From the NCBI GenBank assembly GCA_030692565.1, contig JAUYAO010000051.1, forward strand, positions 1-53,777: DNA of 53,777 nt, written 5' to 3'. How positions within the stretch are numbered: the stretch's first letter is position 1; every line of letters starts with the position of its first letter. Position numbers and translations under genes: made by a program. Shown here piece after piece: positions 25,433 to 32,940 of the stretch. The notes under the pieces are model-generated. The model was given only the letters and a program-made list of their open reading frames with translations, searched no databases and was not told where the DNA came from. The stretch comes from Nitrospira sp. Its GTDB lineage: Bacteria; Nitrospirota; Nitrospiria; Nitrospirales; Nitrospiraceae.

Positions 25433-26338
25433 TTATGCCTGGGATGACGCCAACTGCTTCGCGGCGTCTTTCTTTTCTTTTGCCTTCGCAGCGAGTTCGG
25501 CGATGAGTTCCTTGGCCGGTTCGCTCATGTATTCCTTGTAGGCGAAGCGCTCGCTCGGCTTCTCCGCGTCGCGCATTTCTTGTAGTCCCTCCTGGCTGTC
25601 CTTGCCGATTTCGAGAATGCAGGGCGTATACAGTTGCACGTAGGTGGGACCGATCTCGCGCGCCACGAGTACGGCGTTCCGGATCACTTTCTCTACCAAG
25701 GAGGGTTTGCTCACCGTACAGTTCACGACGTAGTGGCACCCGGCCTCCCGCGCAATTTCAGGGAGCCGGACCTTGTCGAAGCTCTTGCCCATCGGAGCCA
25801 TTTTGGCCACGAAGCCTTTTTGCATGAGCCCGCTTTCCTGGCCGCCGGTATTGGCATACAACTCATTGTCGAAACAGATCGTGGTGAATTTCTCCTGGCG
25901 GAACCATGCCTGCAAGGTCATGTCGAGTCCGATGTCCACCGTGGCGCCATCCCCGGCCAGCACGACCACATCCTTGATTCGTCCTGGAAAACGGACGGTC
26001 AACGCCCGCTTCAGGCCTGAGGCCACGGCATTTTGATTGCCGAACAGCGAATGAATGTTGTGGAGCGCGACATGAGGAAAGACGAGACTGGTGCAGCCGG
26101 TCGAGCCGACCATGACGGTATCTTCGGGATTGGGGAGCGAGGCTAAAATGTAACGAAACGCCATGGACTCAGGACAACCGGCGCAGAGCGAGTGCTGCTC
26201 AATGAGTTCCTTGGCCGTGCCGATATCCTTCCATCCCCGGTCTTCCTTGCCGTAGGTGGCCTTGGCGACAAGGTCCTGATACTCGGGCGGCATGATGTCG
26301 TAGAGGTCGGGTGAAATGGTGATGCGTTCTTTGCTCAT
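25433..26338 (-). CDS. 2-oxoacid:ferredoxin oxidoreductase, beta (TPP-binding) subunit, copy 1
   Basis: 301 residues. It is built like its neighbour: CAGC at 52-55, Cys82 (STGCTSL), GDGATVDIG (129-137), Asn158 in FDNELYANTGGQ, and a conserved Cys in TPCILEIG. The order, spacing and motifs match the copy at 24496-25386, but the two proteins differ widely in the C-terminal 60 residues, so the duplication is old. It follows an IscA-type Fe-S carrier by 57 bases, which suits a cluster-containing product. The pair plausibly serves two different 2-oxoacids or two complexes. Confidence 0.88.
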   Translation of the reverse strand: MSKERITISPDLYDIMPPEYQDLVAKATYGKEDRGWKDIGTAKELIEQHSLCAGCPESMAFRYILASLPNPEDTVMVGSTGCTSLVFPHVALHNIHSLFGNQNAVASGLKRALTVRFPGRIKDVVVLAGDGATVDIGLDMTLQAWFRQEKFTTICFDNELYANTGGQESGLMQKGFVAKMAPMGKSFDKVRLPEIAREAGCHYVVNCTVSKPSLVEKVIRNAVLVAREIGPTYVQLYTPCILEIGKDSQEGLQEMRDAEKPSERFAYKEYMSEPAKELIAELAAKAKEKKDAAKQLASSQA

Positions 26339-26395
26339 GTATATCTCCTCTCAGCCTAGCTGAGTGTCAATGTTTGACGTTGAGGCACACTGCCG

Positions 26396-26716
26396 CTATG
26401 CGCTGAATGAACTGCCGCATCCGCACGTCGTTTTCGCTTGCGGATTCTTGATCGCAAACCCTGAGCCCTGCACGCTATCCGTATAATCGACTTCGCAACC
26501 GTTCAGCAGCGGGGCGCTTTGGGAATCCATGATGACTTTCACATCGCCCATTTCCACGACGGTGTCGTCCTCGCTCATCTTGGACTCGAACGCCATCCCG
26601 TACTGATAGCCGTGGCAACCTCCGCCTTTCACGTAGACGCGCAGGCCGATCGTATCCTGCTCTTCCCGCATCAGTTCACGAATCTTTTCTTCAGCCGTTG
26701 AGGTCACTGTAATCAT
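26396..26716 (-). CDS. IscA/ErpA-type iron-sulfur carrier (HesB family)
   Basis: 106 residues from the ATG at 26716, with GAGGAGAT upstream. The three family cysteines are present: Cys34 in KGGGCHGYQYG and Cys98/Cys100 in TTCGCGSSF. Such proteins carry and deliver Fe-S clusters to client enzymes. It is the first gene of a minus-strand run into two 2-oxoacid oxidoreductase beta subunits that need 4Fe-4S clusters, so dedicated cluster delivery is a reasonable reading. The frame is open well upstream, but the start chosen matches the family N-terminus. Confidence 0.9.
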   Translation of the reverse strand: MITVTSTAEEKIRELMREEQDTIGLRVYVKGGGCHGYQYGMAFESKMSEDDTVVEMGDVKVIMDSQSAPLLNGCEVDYTDSVQGSGFAIKNPQAKTTCGCGSSFSA

Positions 26717-27120
26717 GGCGGTATCTCCTCTACTGATGTGTGAAGCCTGCGCAATGCCTCTTACGAAGCGCGCGTAGAAGTCCCGTTCAACGCCGGACGC
26801 CGAAGCGCGCTTCCGGTTACGGAGAAACTCGACAAAAGGGAGTGAAAGAACCGCTGGCGTAGGAAGCGGCGGAGACCGGAGAATCAGTCGCGCAGAGCAG
26901 AGTGCGGGAGCGCGAGGGATGGGACAGTCAGCGGGGCTTGAGACGTCACTGACTTCACCCTGGGCGCAAATGAAGTCGTAGTCAAGCGCTATTAAGGGTA
27001 AGGTCACGCCGGTGATTCAGCGATTGTCCTGAGGTATTGGCCGGGGAATCCGGTGGGGCCGTTGTGTAAGCGTTCTGGTTTGCCGGGGGAGGCTGGTTTT
27101 CGGTGAAGGTGGCCTGCCGA
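26717..27120. other. Gene-free interval of about 400 bases
   Basis: This stretch lies upstream of the IscA-type gene and downstream of the PilZ gene, both on the minus strand. It is GC-rich, with no convincing ribosome site plus frame and no clear hairpin-plus-T terminator. It probably contains the promoter of the Fe-S/oxidoreductase cluster, but I see no confident -35/-10 pair. Confidence 0.4.
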
Positions 27121-27447
27121 TCAGCTACGACCGGGTTGGCCTGCGAGCTGTTGGAGAGTGCCGTCCAGTCGTTCTCGATGAGGAGAGGCGAGCGACGGGA
27201 ACTCGATTCCAATTCCATGGGCCCCGGCCCAGCGGATGGTGGCGTGCTGGATTAGTACGGGAACTGGTTCGTCGCTGAGGTAGAGGAGTAGATCCACTCG
27301 TGTGCCGGCAACGACCTGTACGGAACTTTCGAGCCGGCACCCTTTGCGTGAGAGATCAACCGAGTTTGTAATCGTATGGGGATGGTTCCGATAGACCAGC
27401 GTGCCGGAGAATGACGCATGGTAGCGGGGGTGTTGTCGTAGCACCAT
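27121..27447 (-). CDS. Single-domain PilZ (c-di-GMP-binding) protein
   Basis: 108 residues, cytosolic. It is a PilZ domain from end to end: the N-terminal RxxxR-like element is QHPRYHA, and the second motif is DLSRKGCRLES, matching (D/N)xSxxG. The central barrel runs ASFSGTLVYRN to ATIRWAGAHGIGIEF. Binding of cyclic di-GMP is expected, though the first motif has only one clear arginine. Stand-alone PilZ proteins act as adaptors for motility or polysaccharide synthesis; a NodC/HAS-type glycosyltransferase about 9 kb away is a possible but unsupported partner. Confidence 0.82.
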   Translation of the reverse strand: MVLRQHPRYHASFSGTLVYRNHPHTITNSVDLSRKGCRLESSVQVVAGTRVDLLLYLSDEPVPVLIQHATIRWAGAHGIGIEFPSLASPHRERLDGTLQQLAGQPGRS

Positions 27448-27691
27448 AGGTCACCTCGTACCCGGTCGTGGTTCGATGCGGTGGATCTTTTGACCAGGAT
27501 AGTGCAGGTGCGATGCCTGAGCTGAATCCTGCGAGGTCGCGTATTTCCCGTCTTTTGCGCTGAAAGGCTCTGTAGAGGACGAGATTCGCCGTTCTTTGCT
27601 GTGCGTCAGTGAAGGGGCGGGGCCACACTGAGAGGGCCTACGGCGATCAGGAGACTGGTAGTGTTGTTCGTTGGCGATCACGAGGCCTGAG

Positions 27692-28054
27692 ATGATGGAT
27701 GAGAAGTTTGTCCGAGCTTTTGCCGCGGAGTGGATCGATGCCTGGAACGCTCACGATTTGGATCGGGTGCTGGTACATTATGCGGACGACTTTGAGATGC
27801 GGTCTCCGCTCATTGTTACGATTGCCGGTGAGCCGAGCGGGCGTCTCAAAGGGAAAGCGGCGGTGCGGGCGTACTGGAGGAAGGGACTGCAGCTCCTCCC
27901 GGACTTGCATTTTGAGTTGGTCGCAATTCTGGCCGGGGTGGAGGGGCTCACGCTGATGTATCGTGGCCATCGTGGTCTGGTGGCCGAGGTGTTTCGATTC
28001 AGCCCGGATCGAACAGTGGTCGAGGTGAGTGCGCACTATCTTTTGCCAGACTGA
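27692..28054 (+). CDS. SnoaL/NTF2-like protein
   Basis: 120 residues from the ATG at 27692, with GAGG upstream; a TTG at 27671 is also open. The N-terminal FAAEWIDAWNAHDLDRVLVHYADDF element and the later GKAAVRAYWRKGLQLLPDL element are typical of SnoaL-like cone-shaped NTF2 folds. Family members are small-molecule isomerases, cyclases or binding proteins; nothing here indicates the ligand. It ends before a strong hairpin shared with the convergent gene. Confidence 0.75.
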   Translation: MMDEKFVRAFAAEWIDAWNAHDLDRVLVHYADDFEMRSPLIVTIAGEPSGRLKGKAAVRAYWRKGLQLLPDLHFELVAILAGVEGLTLMYRGHRGLVAEVFRFSPDRTVVEVSAHYLLPD

Positions 28055-28092
28055 CTTGCGGAGGCTGGAAGAGGGGCTGAGTTCACAATGCA

Positions 28093-28122
28093 AGCGGGCT
28101 GATCCTTCCGGACCAGCCCGCT
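28093..28122. terminator. Bidirectional hairpin terminator between convergent genes
   Basis: AGCGGGCTG at 28093-28101 pairs with CAGCCCGCT at 28114-28122, and after one mismatch three further pairs close on a TTCC tetraloop: a 13-position stem with one mismatch. It lies midway between the stops of the SnoaL-like gene and the exported protein gene on the opposite strand. T-runs after the stem are weak on both strands. Confidence 0.6.
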
Positions 28123-28157
28123 GTAAGGTTGACGGATATGTGGGAAGCGGCGGGGCG

Positions 28158-28523
28158 CTATTGGATGGAATTGGCGAAGCCGCCCTGCGTCAGCTCCGCG
28201 CGAATCTTATCTCCCACTCTTTTGTCCCCGCTGATCTTCTTGGTGTCTTTGCCGACAAAGACGCGGATTTCGTTGGAGTTGGCTCCTCCCCCGATCGCAT
28301 TGTAGGCAGGACCTTCGACCACGTAGATGTTGCCTTCAATTTTGCTGACCTTCCCGTCGATGGTCGTAAATGCCGGACCGGGTTTAGTATCCAACTCCTG
28401 GGTCTTCGGGTTGGATGAGGGAGCGTACTCGGCTTCCGCCCATGCCAGGCCGGCGCTCACGGCTCCGGTAATTCCTACTGCCAGAGCCAGTGCCATTGTA
28501 GATTTCGTGCCAATCTTTTTCAT
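28158..28523 (-). CDS. Small exported protein of unknown function
   Basis: 121 residues. The signal peptide is residues 1-29 (KKIGTKSTMALALAVGI... to LAWAEA). The mature part is beta-strand-like: FTTIDGKVSKIEGNIYVVEG, NEIRVFVGKDTKKISG, VGDKIRAEL. It resembles small OB-like periplasmic proteins of DUF5666 type and is similar in plan to the protein at 2177-2500. A strong AGGAGG lies before the ATG. It is probably periplasmic; function not known. Confidence 0.75.
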   Translation of the reverse strand: MKKIGTKSTMALALAVGITGAVSAGLAWAEAEYAPSSNPKTQELDTKPGPAFTTIDGKVSKIEGNIYVVEGPAYNAIGGGANSNEIRVFVGKDTKKISGDKRVGDKIRAELTQGGFANSIQ

Positions 28524-28555
28524 CTGATCTCCTCCTTAGGTGTCGCCAGGGGCAC

Positions 28556-28828
28556 GTGAAAGACTCGTCTGTTTTTCAGTTGTTCCCGGCCTTCGATGAG
28601 TTTTTCAGCAAGCATTATGCCGAGGCCTACGGCAGGAGATTTCAGATGTTTTGGAGGGGATTTTACGACAACCCGGCTCTTGAACGGCTAGGTATCTCCA
28701 CGCAGACTGACAAAACATTGTCTCTCCGTGCAATTGTGGGCGGATTGTTCTGGGCTCAGGCCATGTTTGCCGTGATGCCCGATCTGGTCCATTCGATTCT
28801 CCTGGCGGAATGGGATGCCTTCTTTTGA
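28556..28828 (+). CDS. Possible small protein upstream of the SulP gene
   Basis: 90 residues from a GTG at 28556 with AGGGG close upstream. It is aromatic-rich and helical (FDEFFSKHYAEAYGRRFQMFWRGFY) with a hydrophobic C-terminal helix (IVGGLFWAQAMFAVM). Only 32 bases separate it from the divergent gene start at 28523, leaving little room for promoters, so its reality is uncertain. If real it is co-transcribed with the SulP transporter that starts 62 bases later. Confidence 0.35.
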   Translation: MKDSSVFQLFPAFDEFFSKHYAEAYGRRFQMFWRGFYDNPALERLGISTQTDKTLSLRAIVGGLFWAQAMFAVMPDLVHSILLAEWDAFF

Positions 28829-28890
28829 TAGACTCCCGGCCGCAGGTTTGTTACGACTGTCCTGGGGGTTGTGTCCGGAAGGGGTTGTTC

Positions 28891-30537
28891 GTGCCCATCA
28901 TTCACGGTTTGTCGTTTTCCCATCTTCGCGGCGATCTCGCCGGCGGGGTCGTTGCTGCCGTTGTCGCGTTGCCGCTGGCGCTCGCCTTTGGTGTGGCGTC
29001 AGGCGCCGGGGCGATTGCCGGCCTCTACGGAGCGATCTTCGTGGGATTGTTTGCCGCGTTGTTCGGCGGCACTCCTGCGCAGGTGTCGGGTCCCACCGGC
29101 CCGATGACGGTCGTCATGGCGGGTCTTATCGTCCAGTTCGGTCAAGAGCCGGCACTGGCGTTTACGGCCGTCATCCTGGGGGGCGGGCTGCAGATTCTGC
29201 TCGGATTGAGCGGCGTCGGACGCTATATCACCTTGATGCCGTATCCTGTGATTTCCGGCTTCATGAGCGGGATCGGCGCGATCATCATTATTCTCCAAGC
29301 CGCTCCACTCGTAGGCCACGCTGCCCAGTCCGGGAGCGTCCTTGCGACGATGTCCATGCTGCCGTCGTTCTTTATGAATCCCGTGCTCGACGCGTTGATG
29401 CTCGGAGTCGTGTCGCTGACGATTGTGTATGGAACGCCGGAACCTGTGGGGAAAATCATCCCGCCGCCGTTGCTTGCGTTGGTTGTTGGCACGGTATTGG
29501 GAGCGTTCGTGTCCCCCGGCGCACCGGTGATCGGCGCGATTCCGACGACGATCCCCATGCCGGCGCTTCCTGCTTTCCATCTCGATGCCATGAAGATCAT
29601 CATTGGACAGGCGATCGTACTGGCCGTGCTGGGCAGCATCGACAGCCTGCTCACATCGCTGGTCTGCGACAACATGACGCGGACGCACCATGATTCCAAC
29701 CGCGAGTTGATCGGGCAGGGGATCGGCAATGCTGTGGCCGGCCTGTTTGGAGGACTGCCTGGCGCGGGTGCCACGATGCGTTCGGTCATCAATATCCGTA
29801 CAGGCGGGAGAACGCCTATTTCCGGTGCGCTCCATGCGCTAGTCTTGCTGGCGGTGCTCCTGGGATTGGGGCCGCTGGCGGAGCGGATTCCGCTCGCCGT
29901 GCTGGCTGGGATTCTCGTGAAGGTGGGCGTCGATATTATTGATTGGCGCTTGCTCAGGCATGTGATGCAGGCGCCGCGCGCAGACGTCACGATCATGGCG
30001 GTCGTCTGTGCGATGACGGTGTTGGCAGACCTCATCATGGCGGTGGCCGTGGGGCTGGTATTGGCGAGCGTGTTGTTCGTCAAACGGATGGCTGATCTCG
30101 AGTTGATGAATCTGCGGATCATTACCGCGCAGACTCCGGAATCTCCACTCACGAATGAAGAGGCGGCGGTGCTTGGCCGTCACGAGGGCCGGATCATTTT
30201 GATTCATATCGACGGTCCGATGAGCTTTGGTTCGGCTAAGGACATGGTCCGTCGCTTAGAGGGTGTTTCGCGATGGAGCAGTTTTTCAGTCGTTGTACTG
30301 GACTTGTCGGCGGTGCCGATGATCGATGGGACCGCCGCGCTGGCGGTCGAAGATATGATTCACATGGCGGAGTCCCATCACCAGCATCTTGTACTCGTGG
30401 GGATGCAAGCGGTTGTGAGGGAGGTGCTGGAGGGGTTGGGAGTGTTGCGGCTGATACCATTGGGCAACCAGCATGCCTCCAGGCTCGATGCGCTTCACCA
30501 TGCGGCCCGTCTCGCTACATCGCCTGTCGCCTCATAG
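28891..30537 (+). CDS. SulP-family anion transporter with STAS domain
   Basis: 548 residues from a GTG at 28891 with GGAAGGGG a few bases upstream. The SulP membrane domain (about 15-400, 12-14 helices) includes the signature GGTPAQVSGPTGPMTVVMAG in the first third. A C-terminal cytosolic STAS domain (about 430-545) carries DLSAVPMIDGTAALAVEDM. The family moves sulfate, bicarbonate, molybdate or other anions, some with Na+. For a CO2-fixing cell, bicarbonate uptake (BicA type) is attractive, but substrate cannot be told from sequence. Confidence 0.88.
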   Translation: MPIIHGLSFSHLRGDLAGGVVAAVVALPLALAFGVASGAGAIAGLYGAIFVGLFAALFGGTPAQVSGPTGPMTVVMAGLIVQFGQEPALAFTAVILGGGLQILLGLSGVGRYITLMPYPVISGFMSGIGAIIIILQAAPLVGHAAQSGSVLATMSMLPSFFMNPVLDALMLGVVSLTIVYGTPEPVGKIIPPPLLALVVGTVLGAFVSPGAPVIGAIPTTIPMPALPAFHLDAMKIIIGQAIVLAVLGSIDSLLTSLVCDNMTRTHHDSNRELIGQGIGNAVAGLFGGLPGAGATMRSVINIRTGGRTPISGALHALVLLAVLLGLGPLAERIPLAVLAGILVKVGVDIIDWRLLRHVMQAPRADVTIMAVVCAMTVLADLIMAVAVGLVLASVLFVKRMADLELMNLRIITAQTPESPLTNEEAAVLGRHEGRIILIHIDGPMSFGSAKDMVRRLEGVSRWSSFSVVVLDLSAVPMIDGTAALAVEDMIHMAESHHQHLVLVGMQAVVREVLEGLGVLRLIPLGNQHASRLDALHHAARLATSPVAS

Positions 30538-30664
30538 TCCCAGCGTCCTTTCGTTCCCCGCTTGAACCAGGTCCCCTGTTTTTGACGCCTTCCCGGTCAC
30601 GGCGTAGGGTTCTCCCACGTCACTGCTTTCAACGACAGGATTCGGTCCGAGCCGGGAGGATTGC

Positions 30665-30937
30665 ATGCCAACCACCATTTTAGAGATTGCCACCAGGATT
30701 GCCGAGCTCGAGCAGCAGCTGGAGCGAGCGGTGGCGGAAGAAGTGGAGGCAAAACGTCGCGAGTTTCTCGATTTCGGCGACGTGCTGCCCTCAAATCCTG
30801 AGCCTGGGTGTGTTGGTCTGATCCCTCACTCGCTGATCTGTACCTGGCTGAGGGGGGAAAGGGAGCTTCTGCCCACAGCTGATCGGATGACACGAAGAGT
30901 CTCTTCAGCGGTATTCGTTCTGGTGGCTCTCCGTTGA
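30665..30937 (+). CDS. Short coiled-coil protein, possibly a remnant
   Basis: 90 residues. The start is preceded by GGAGGATT. Residues 1-36 form a heptad-like helix (IATRIAELEQQLERAVAEEV), as in H-NS-like or other small DNA-associated proteins. From about residue 38 onward the sequence loses any pattern, so the C-terminal half may be out-of-frame or decayed. No partner nearby. I would treat this as a candidate only. Confidence 0.35.
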   Translation: MPTTILEIATRIAELEQQLERAVAEEVEAKRREFLDFGDVLPSNPEPGCVGLIPHSLICTWLRGERELLPTADRMTRRVSSAVFVLVALR

Positions 30938-31204
30938 TTGAGAATCGGTCCTCCACCGTGCAGGTCCTCGTTTCCGACATCCGCATTGCGCCGAGTGTGT
31001 GGAATGGGCGTTGCCTTCGCGAGAGGTGGTGATGAACTGCCCAGTTCGAGGCACGGTTTTACCTGAATTGTACAACGCTGCTGTGTCGCAGAGTCTTATG
31101 ATTTCTTACTGAGGCCATTGTGCTGAATGGATATCTACTGAACAGGCTTGCTGTTCATGTCATTGCGGATGTCCGGATCGCCAAAGCCATTACAGTGGAA
31201 AGAG
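30938..31204 (+). other. Leader and regulatory interval before the sigma-54 site
   Basis: No gene is supported here. The interval lies between a doubtful short gene and the sigma-54 promoter and would be the place for enhancer-binding-protein sites. A short inverted element CTGCTGTGTCGCAG is present around 31079-31092, too short to assign. Confidence 0.3.
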
Positions 31205-31220
31205 TGGCACCTCCCTTGCA
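31205..31220 (+). promoter_or_regulatory. Consensus sigma-54 (-24/-12) promoter
   Basis: TGGCAC at 31205-31210, five bases, then TTGCA at 31216-31220 reproduce the RpoN consensus, with GG and GC exactly ten bases apart. The expected start is about 31231, giving a leader of about 80 bases to the ATG at 31313. No other candidate of this quality was noticed in the window. Confidence 0.65.
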
Positions 31221-31254
31221 GTCTTGAGCCTCCGCCAGAACGCCGGGGCAATGG

Positions 31255-31266
31255 TTGCCTAGGCAA
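31255..31266 (+). promoter_or_regulatory. Perfect 12-bp palindrome in the leader (TTGCCTAGGCAA)
   Basis: The palindrome lies about 25 bases after the predicted sigma-54 start and 46 bases before the ATG at 31313. It could be an operator for a dimeric repressor or part of an RNA element. Length alone does not prove function. Confidence 0.3.
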
Positions 31267-31312
31267 ACAATACATTGGGGCTCAGTTCATTCGAAGGGAG
31301 ATCGAGTTGCAT

Positions 31313-31480
31313 ATGGTTACGTTAATTGGGATTGTGACGATGAGTTCGTTGGTGTGGGTTCTGACGTTCTGCCTGGCAAGGGAAAGTGATGCCGAGAGGC
31401 GTCGCATGAGCACCCTTTCCGCAAAAGATTTCTCGCCGAGCTTCGCCGTGAGCCGTGAGGATCTGAAGCTGGCTGCTTAG
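31313..31480 (+). CDS. 55-residue single-pass membrane microprotein
   Basis: 55 residues from the ATG at 31313, with AAGGGAGA upstream. One membrane helix (residues 2-22, VTLIGIVTMSSLVWVLTFCLA) is followed by a charged cytosolic tail (RESDAERRRMSTLSAKDF). It lies between a consensus sigma-54 promoter and a strong hairpin, so it forms a complete small transcription unit. The frame is open further upstream, but that part crosses the promoter. The family is not recognised; such proteins often regulate a membrane partner. Confidence 0.6.
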   Translation: MVTLIGIVTMSSLVWVLTFCLARESDAERRRMSTLSAKDFSPSFAVSREDLKLAA

Positions 31481-31511
31481 CCTCTCGTATCTATCAAAGA
31501 GCAGCGTCTGA

Positions 31512-31539
31512 CTCTGGATGCGGCGTGCCGCATCCAGAG
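31512..31539. terminator. Strong 12-bp hairpin between convergent genes
   Basis: CTCTGGATGCGG pairs perfectly with CCGCATCCAGAG around a four-base loop (31524-31527). It sits 32 bases after the microprotein stop and 70 bases before the convergent stop at 31612. There is no T-run. A second, shorter GC stem (CCCGG/CCGGG, 31585-31601) followed by CTTTATT reads as a plus-strand terminator. Confidence 0.6.
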
Positions 31540-31611
31540 CAAACACCGGTCTTTCATCAGCCGAGAAGTCTCACCAGATTGAGTCCCGGTGATAGTCCGG
31601 GCTTTATTGAG

Positions 31612-32616
31612 CTATTCTGACCAGGCCTTCATTCGCCCGTACACCAGTTCCGGAACATCGTTCGTGCGTAACTCTCGGTGACCGATGTCAGCCGGAAGCG
31701 CACGTGCTCGCGCGACGGGTACTTCCAGGCAGGGCAACGCGGTTGGTTCAAAGTGTTCACGCCGCAGTTCGTTCCCGGTTCTGCTTCGATAGACGAGTTC
31801 GTCGGTCTCTAGATCGTATTCAGGGATCTCGGGATTTCCCCATCGCTGCTCAAAGTAATGTGAGTAGAGCGTGTAGAGCCCGTGGGTCTTTCGATTGTGC
31901 CGCAGCACATATTCCGGCATGGTCTCGATATCAAGGTCTGCGTGGTAGTGCTGGAGCCACAAATAGTCGCCCAGAACAACCATTTTGACCAGAGGCGGAT
32001 CGGCATATAGCTTGAGCTTCACAGCTTTGCCCATCGCCTTCAGGCGTTTGAGCAGCGTGATGCTTTGCCGGACTTCCTCGCGGAATCCGTCCAGGGTAAA
32101 TTCAGGATGGCCGATAGCCTGGATGCGAGCACTGGCCTCCTCGCTGTATGGATTGACCAGGAGGATTTGTGCGCCCAGGCACTTGTCGAGCACCGAAGAG
32201 AGGTCACCTACCTGGTCGACCAGAGTGCTATACCCGCTTGACCCGATCACTTTGATGGTGCGGCCCGTCCCCTGATCTTCTTTGAGTTGTCTGATACGTC
32301 GTTCCGCGCCTCGGGCGCGCCGGGGGAAGAAGGAGACGAGCCCGGCTCCGGTCGCGTACGCCGCCAGGGTTCGGTCGCGAAGGCTCCGATGGAGAAAGTT
32401 CAGTCCTGCGATCAGGAGCACGGCGACCGACATTTCTACGGCGATCAGCGAGAGCTTGTTGTGCTCGACCTGAGACCAGAAGGAGAGAAACTGTTTGGCT
32501 CCCGCTGGCAGCAGGAGGGCGATGCCTCCGCTCAGCGCAACAATCGTGATGTGGTAAGCGCTCCCCGCGGCATTGCGGAGGAGAGCTCGAAACGTGGACG
32601 AGAATTCATGAAACAA
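31612..32616 (-). CDS. Membrane-anchored protein with PLD-like or nucleotide-sensing cytosolic domain
   Basis: 334 residues from a TTG at 32616, chosen because AAGAGGTG lies about five bases upstream and the further frame has no site. Two membrane helices (about 19-40 and 54-72) precede a cytosolic domain (about 110-300). Patterns such as IKVIGSSGYSTLVDQ, AQILLVNPYSEEASARI and KLYADPPLVKMVVLGDYLWLQHY recall degenerate phospholipase D-like domains found beside signalling modules, where an effector acts on ligand or DNA. The HxK motif is not clear, so activity is uncertain. It is single, between two hairpins. Confidence 0.55.
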   Translation of the reverse strand: MFHEFSSTFRALLRNAAGSAYHITIVALSGGIALLLPAGAKQFLSFWSQVEHNKLSLIAVEMSVAVLLIAGLNFLHRSLRDRTLAAYATGAGLVSFFPRRARGAERRIRQLKEDQGTGRTIKVIGSSGYSTLVDQVGDLSSVLDKCLGAQILLVNPYSEEASARIQAIGHPEFTLDGFREEVRQSITLLKRLKAMGKAVKLKLYADPPLVKMVVLGDYLWLQHYHADLDIETMPEYVLRHNRKTHGLYTLYSHYFEQRWGNPEIPEYDLETDELVYRSRTGNELRREHFEPTALPCLEVPVARARALPADIGHRELRTNDVPELVYGRMKAWSE

Positions 32617-32732
32617 AATGCACCTCTTGAAAATGTGACAACAAACCACGCGACGGTGTCGGACTGGTCTTGCGAGCGATGGGTGTAAGGCCAACGGGGA
32701 CTGCTCAGCAGATGCAGGACGGTCTTGTGCGG

Positions 32733-32807
32733 GCAAACAAAAATCGCGTCAGACTTCGGTGTGCCGGGGGATACTGCGGCCCCTAAACTCCGGAGGTCTT
32801 ACGCGAT
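32733..32807 (-). terminator. Large imperfect hairpin with T-run after the lysine-catabolism operon
   Basis: On the minus strand an arm at 32807-32790 pairs with 32759-32743 over about 15 base pairs with two mismatches and a bulge, enclosing an inner GGGG/CCCC stem. It is followed at once by TTTTTGTTT. It lies 134 bases after the stop of the VOC gene, fitting an intrinsic terminator for the saccharopine operon. The stem is longer and more structured than usual, and it also stands upstream of the gene starting at 32616. The rest of the 32617-32940 interval holds no gene I can support. Confidence 0.6.
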
Positions 32808-32940
32808 CAAGTGTCACCCTAACAGGATGTTGGCGGTAACACAAGGTGTATCGTGATGCTGGGCGGGATCTTGTGCGTGGGGCCGGCGGCGTCGAATGAA
32901 CGCTGATGCGGTTACCGAGACATCGCCGGAAGACGATGAG

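Noticed and set aside
28999-30152. Minus-strand frames opposite the SulP gene
   Set aside because: His/Arg-rich shadows; the sense strand encodes a clear SulP signature and STAS domain.
30597-30986. Minus-strand 129-codon frame
   Set aside because: Low-complexity proline/alanine stretch, no ribosome site; overlaps the plus-strand coiled-coil candidate.
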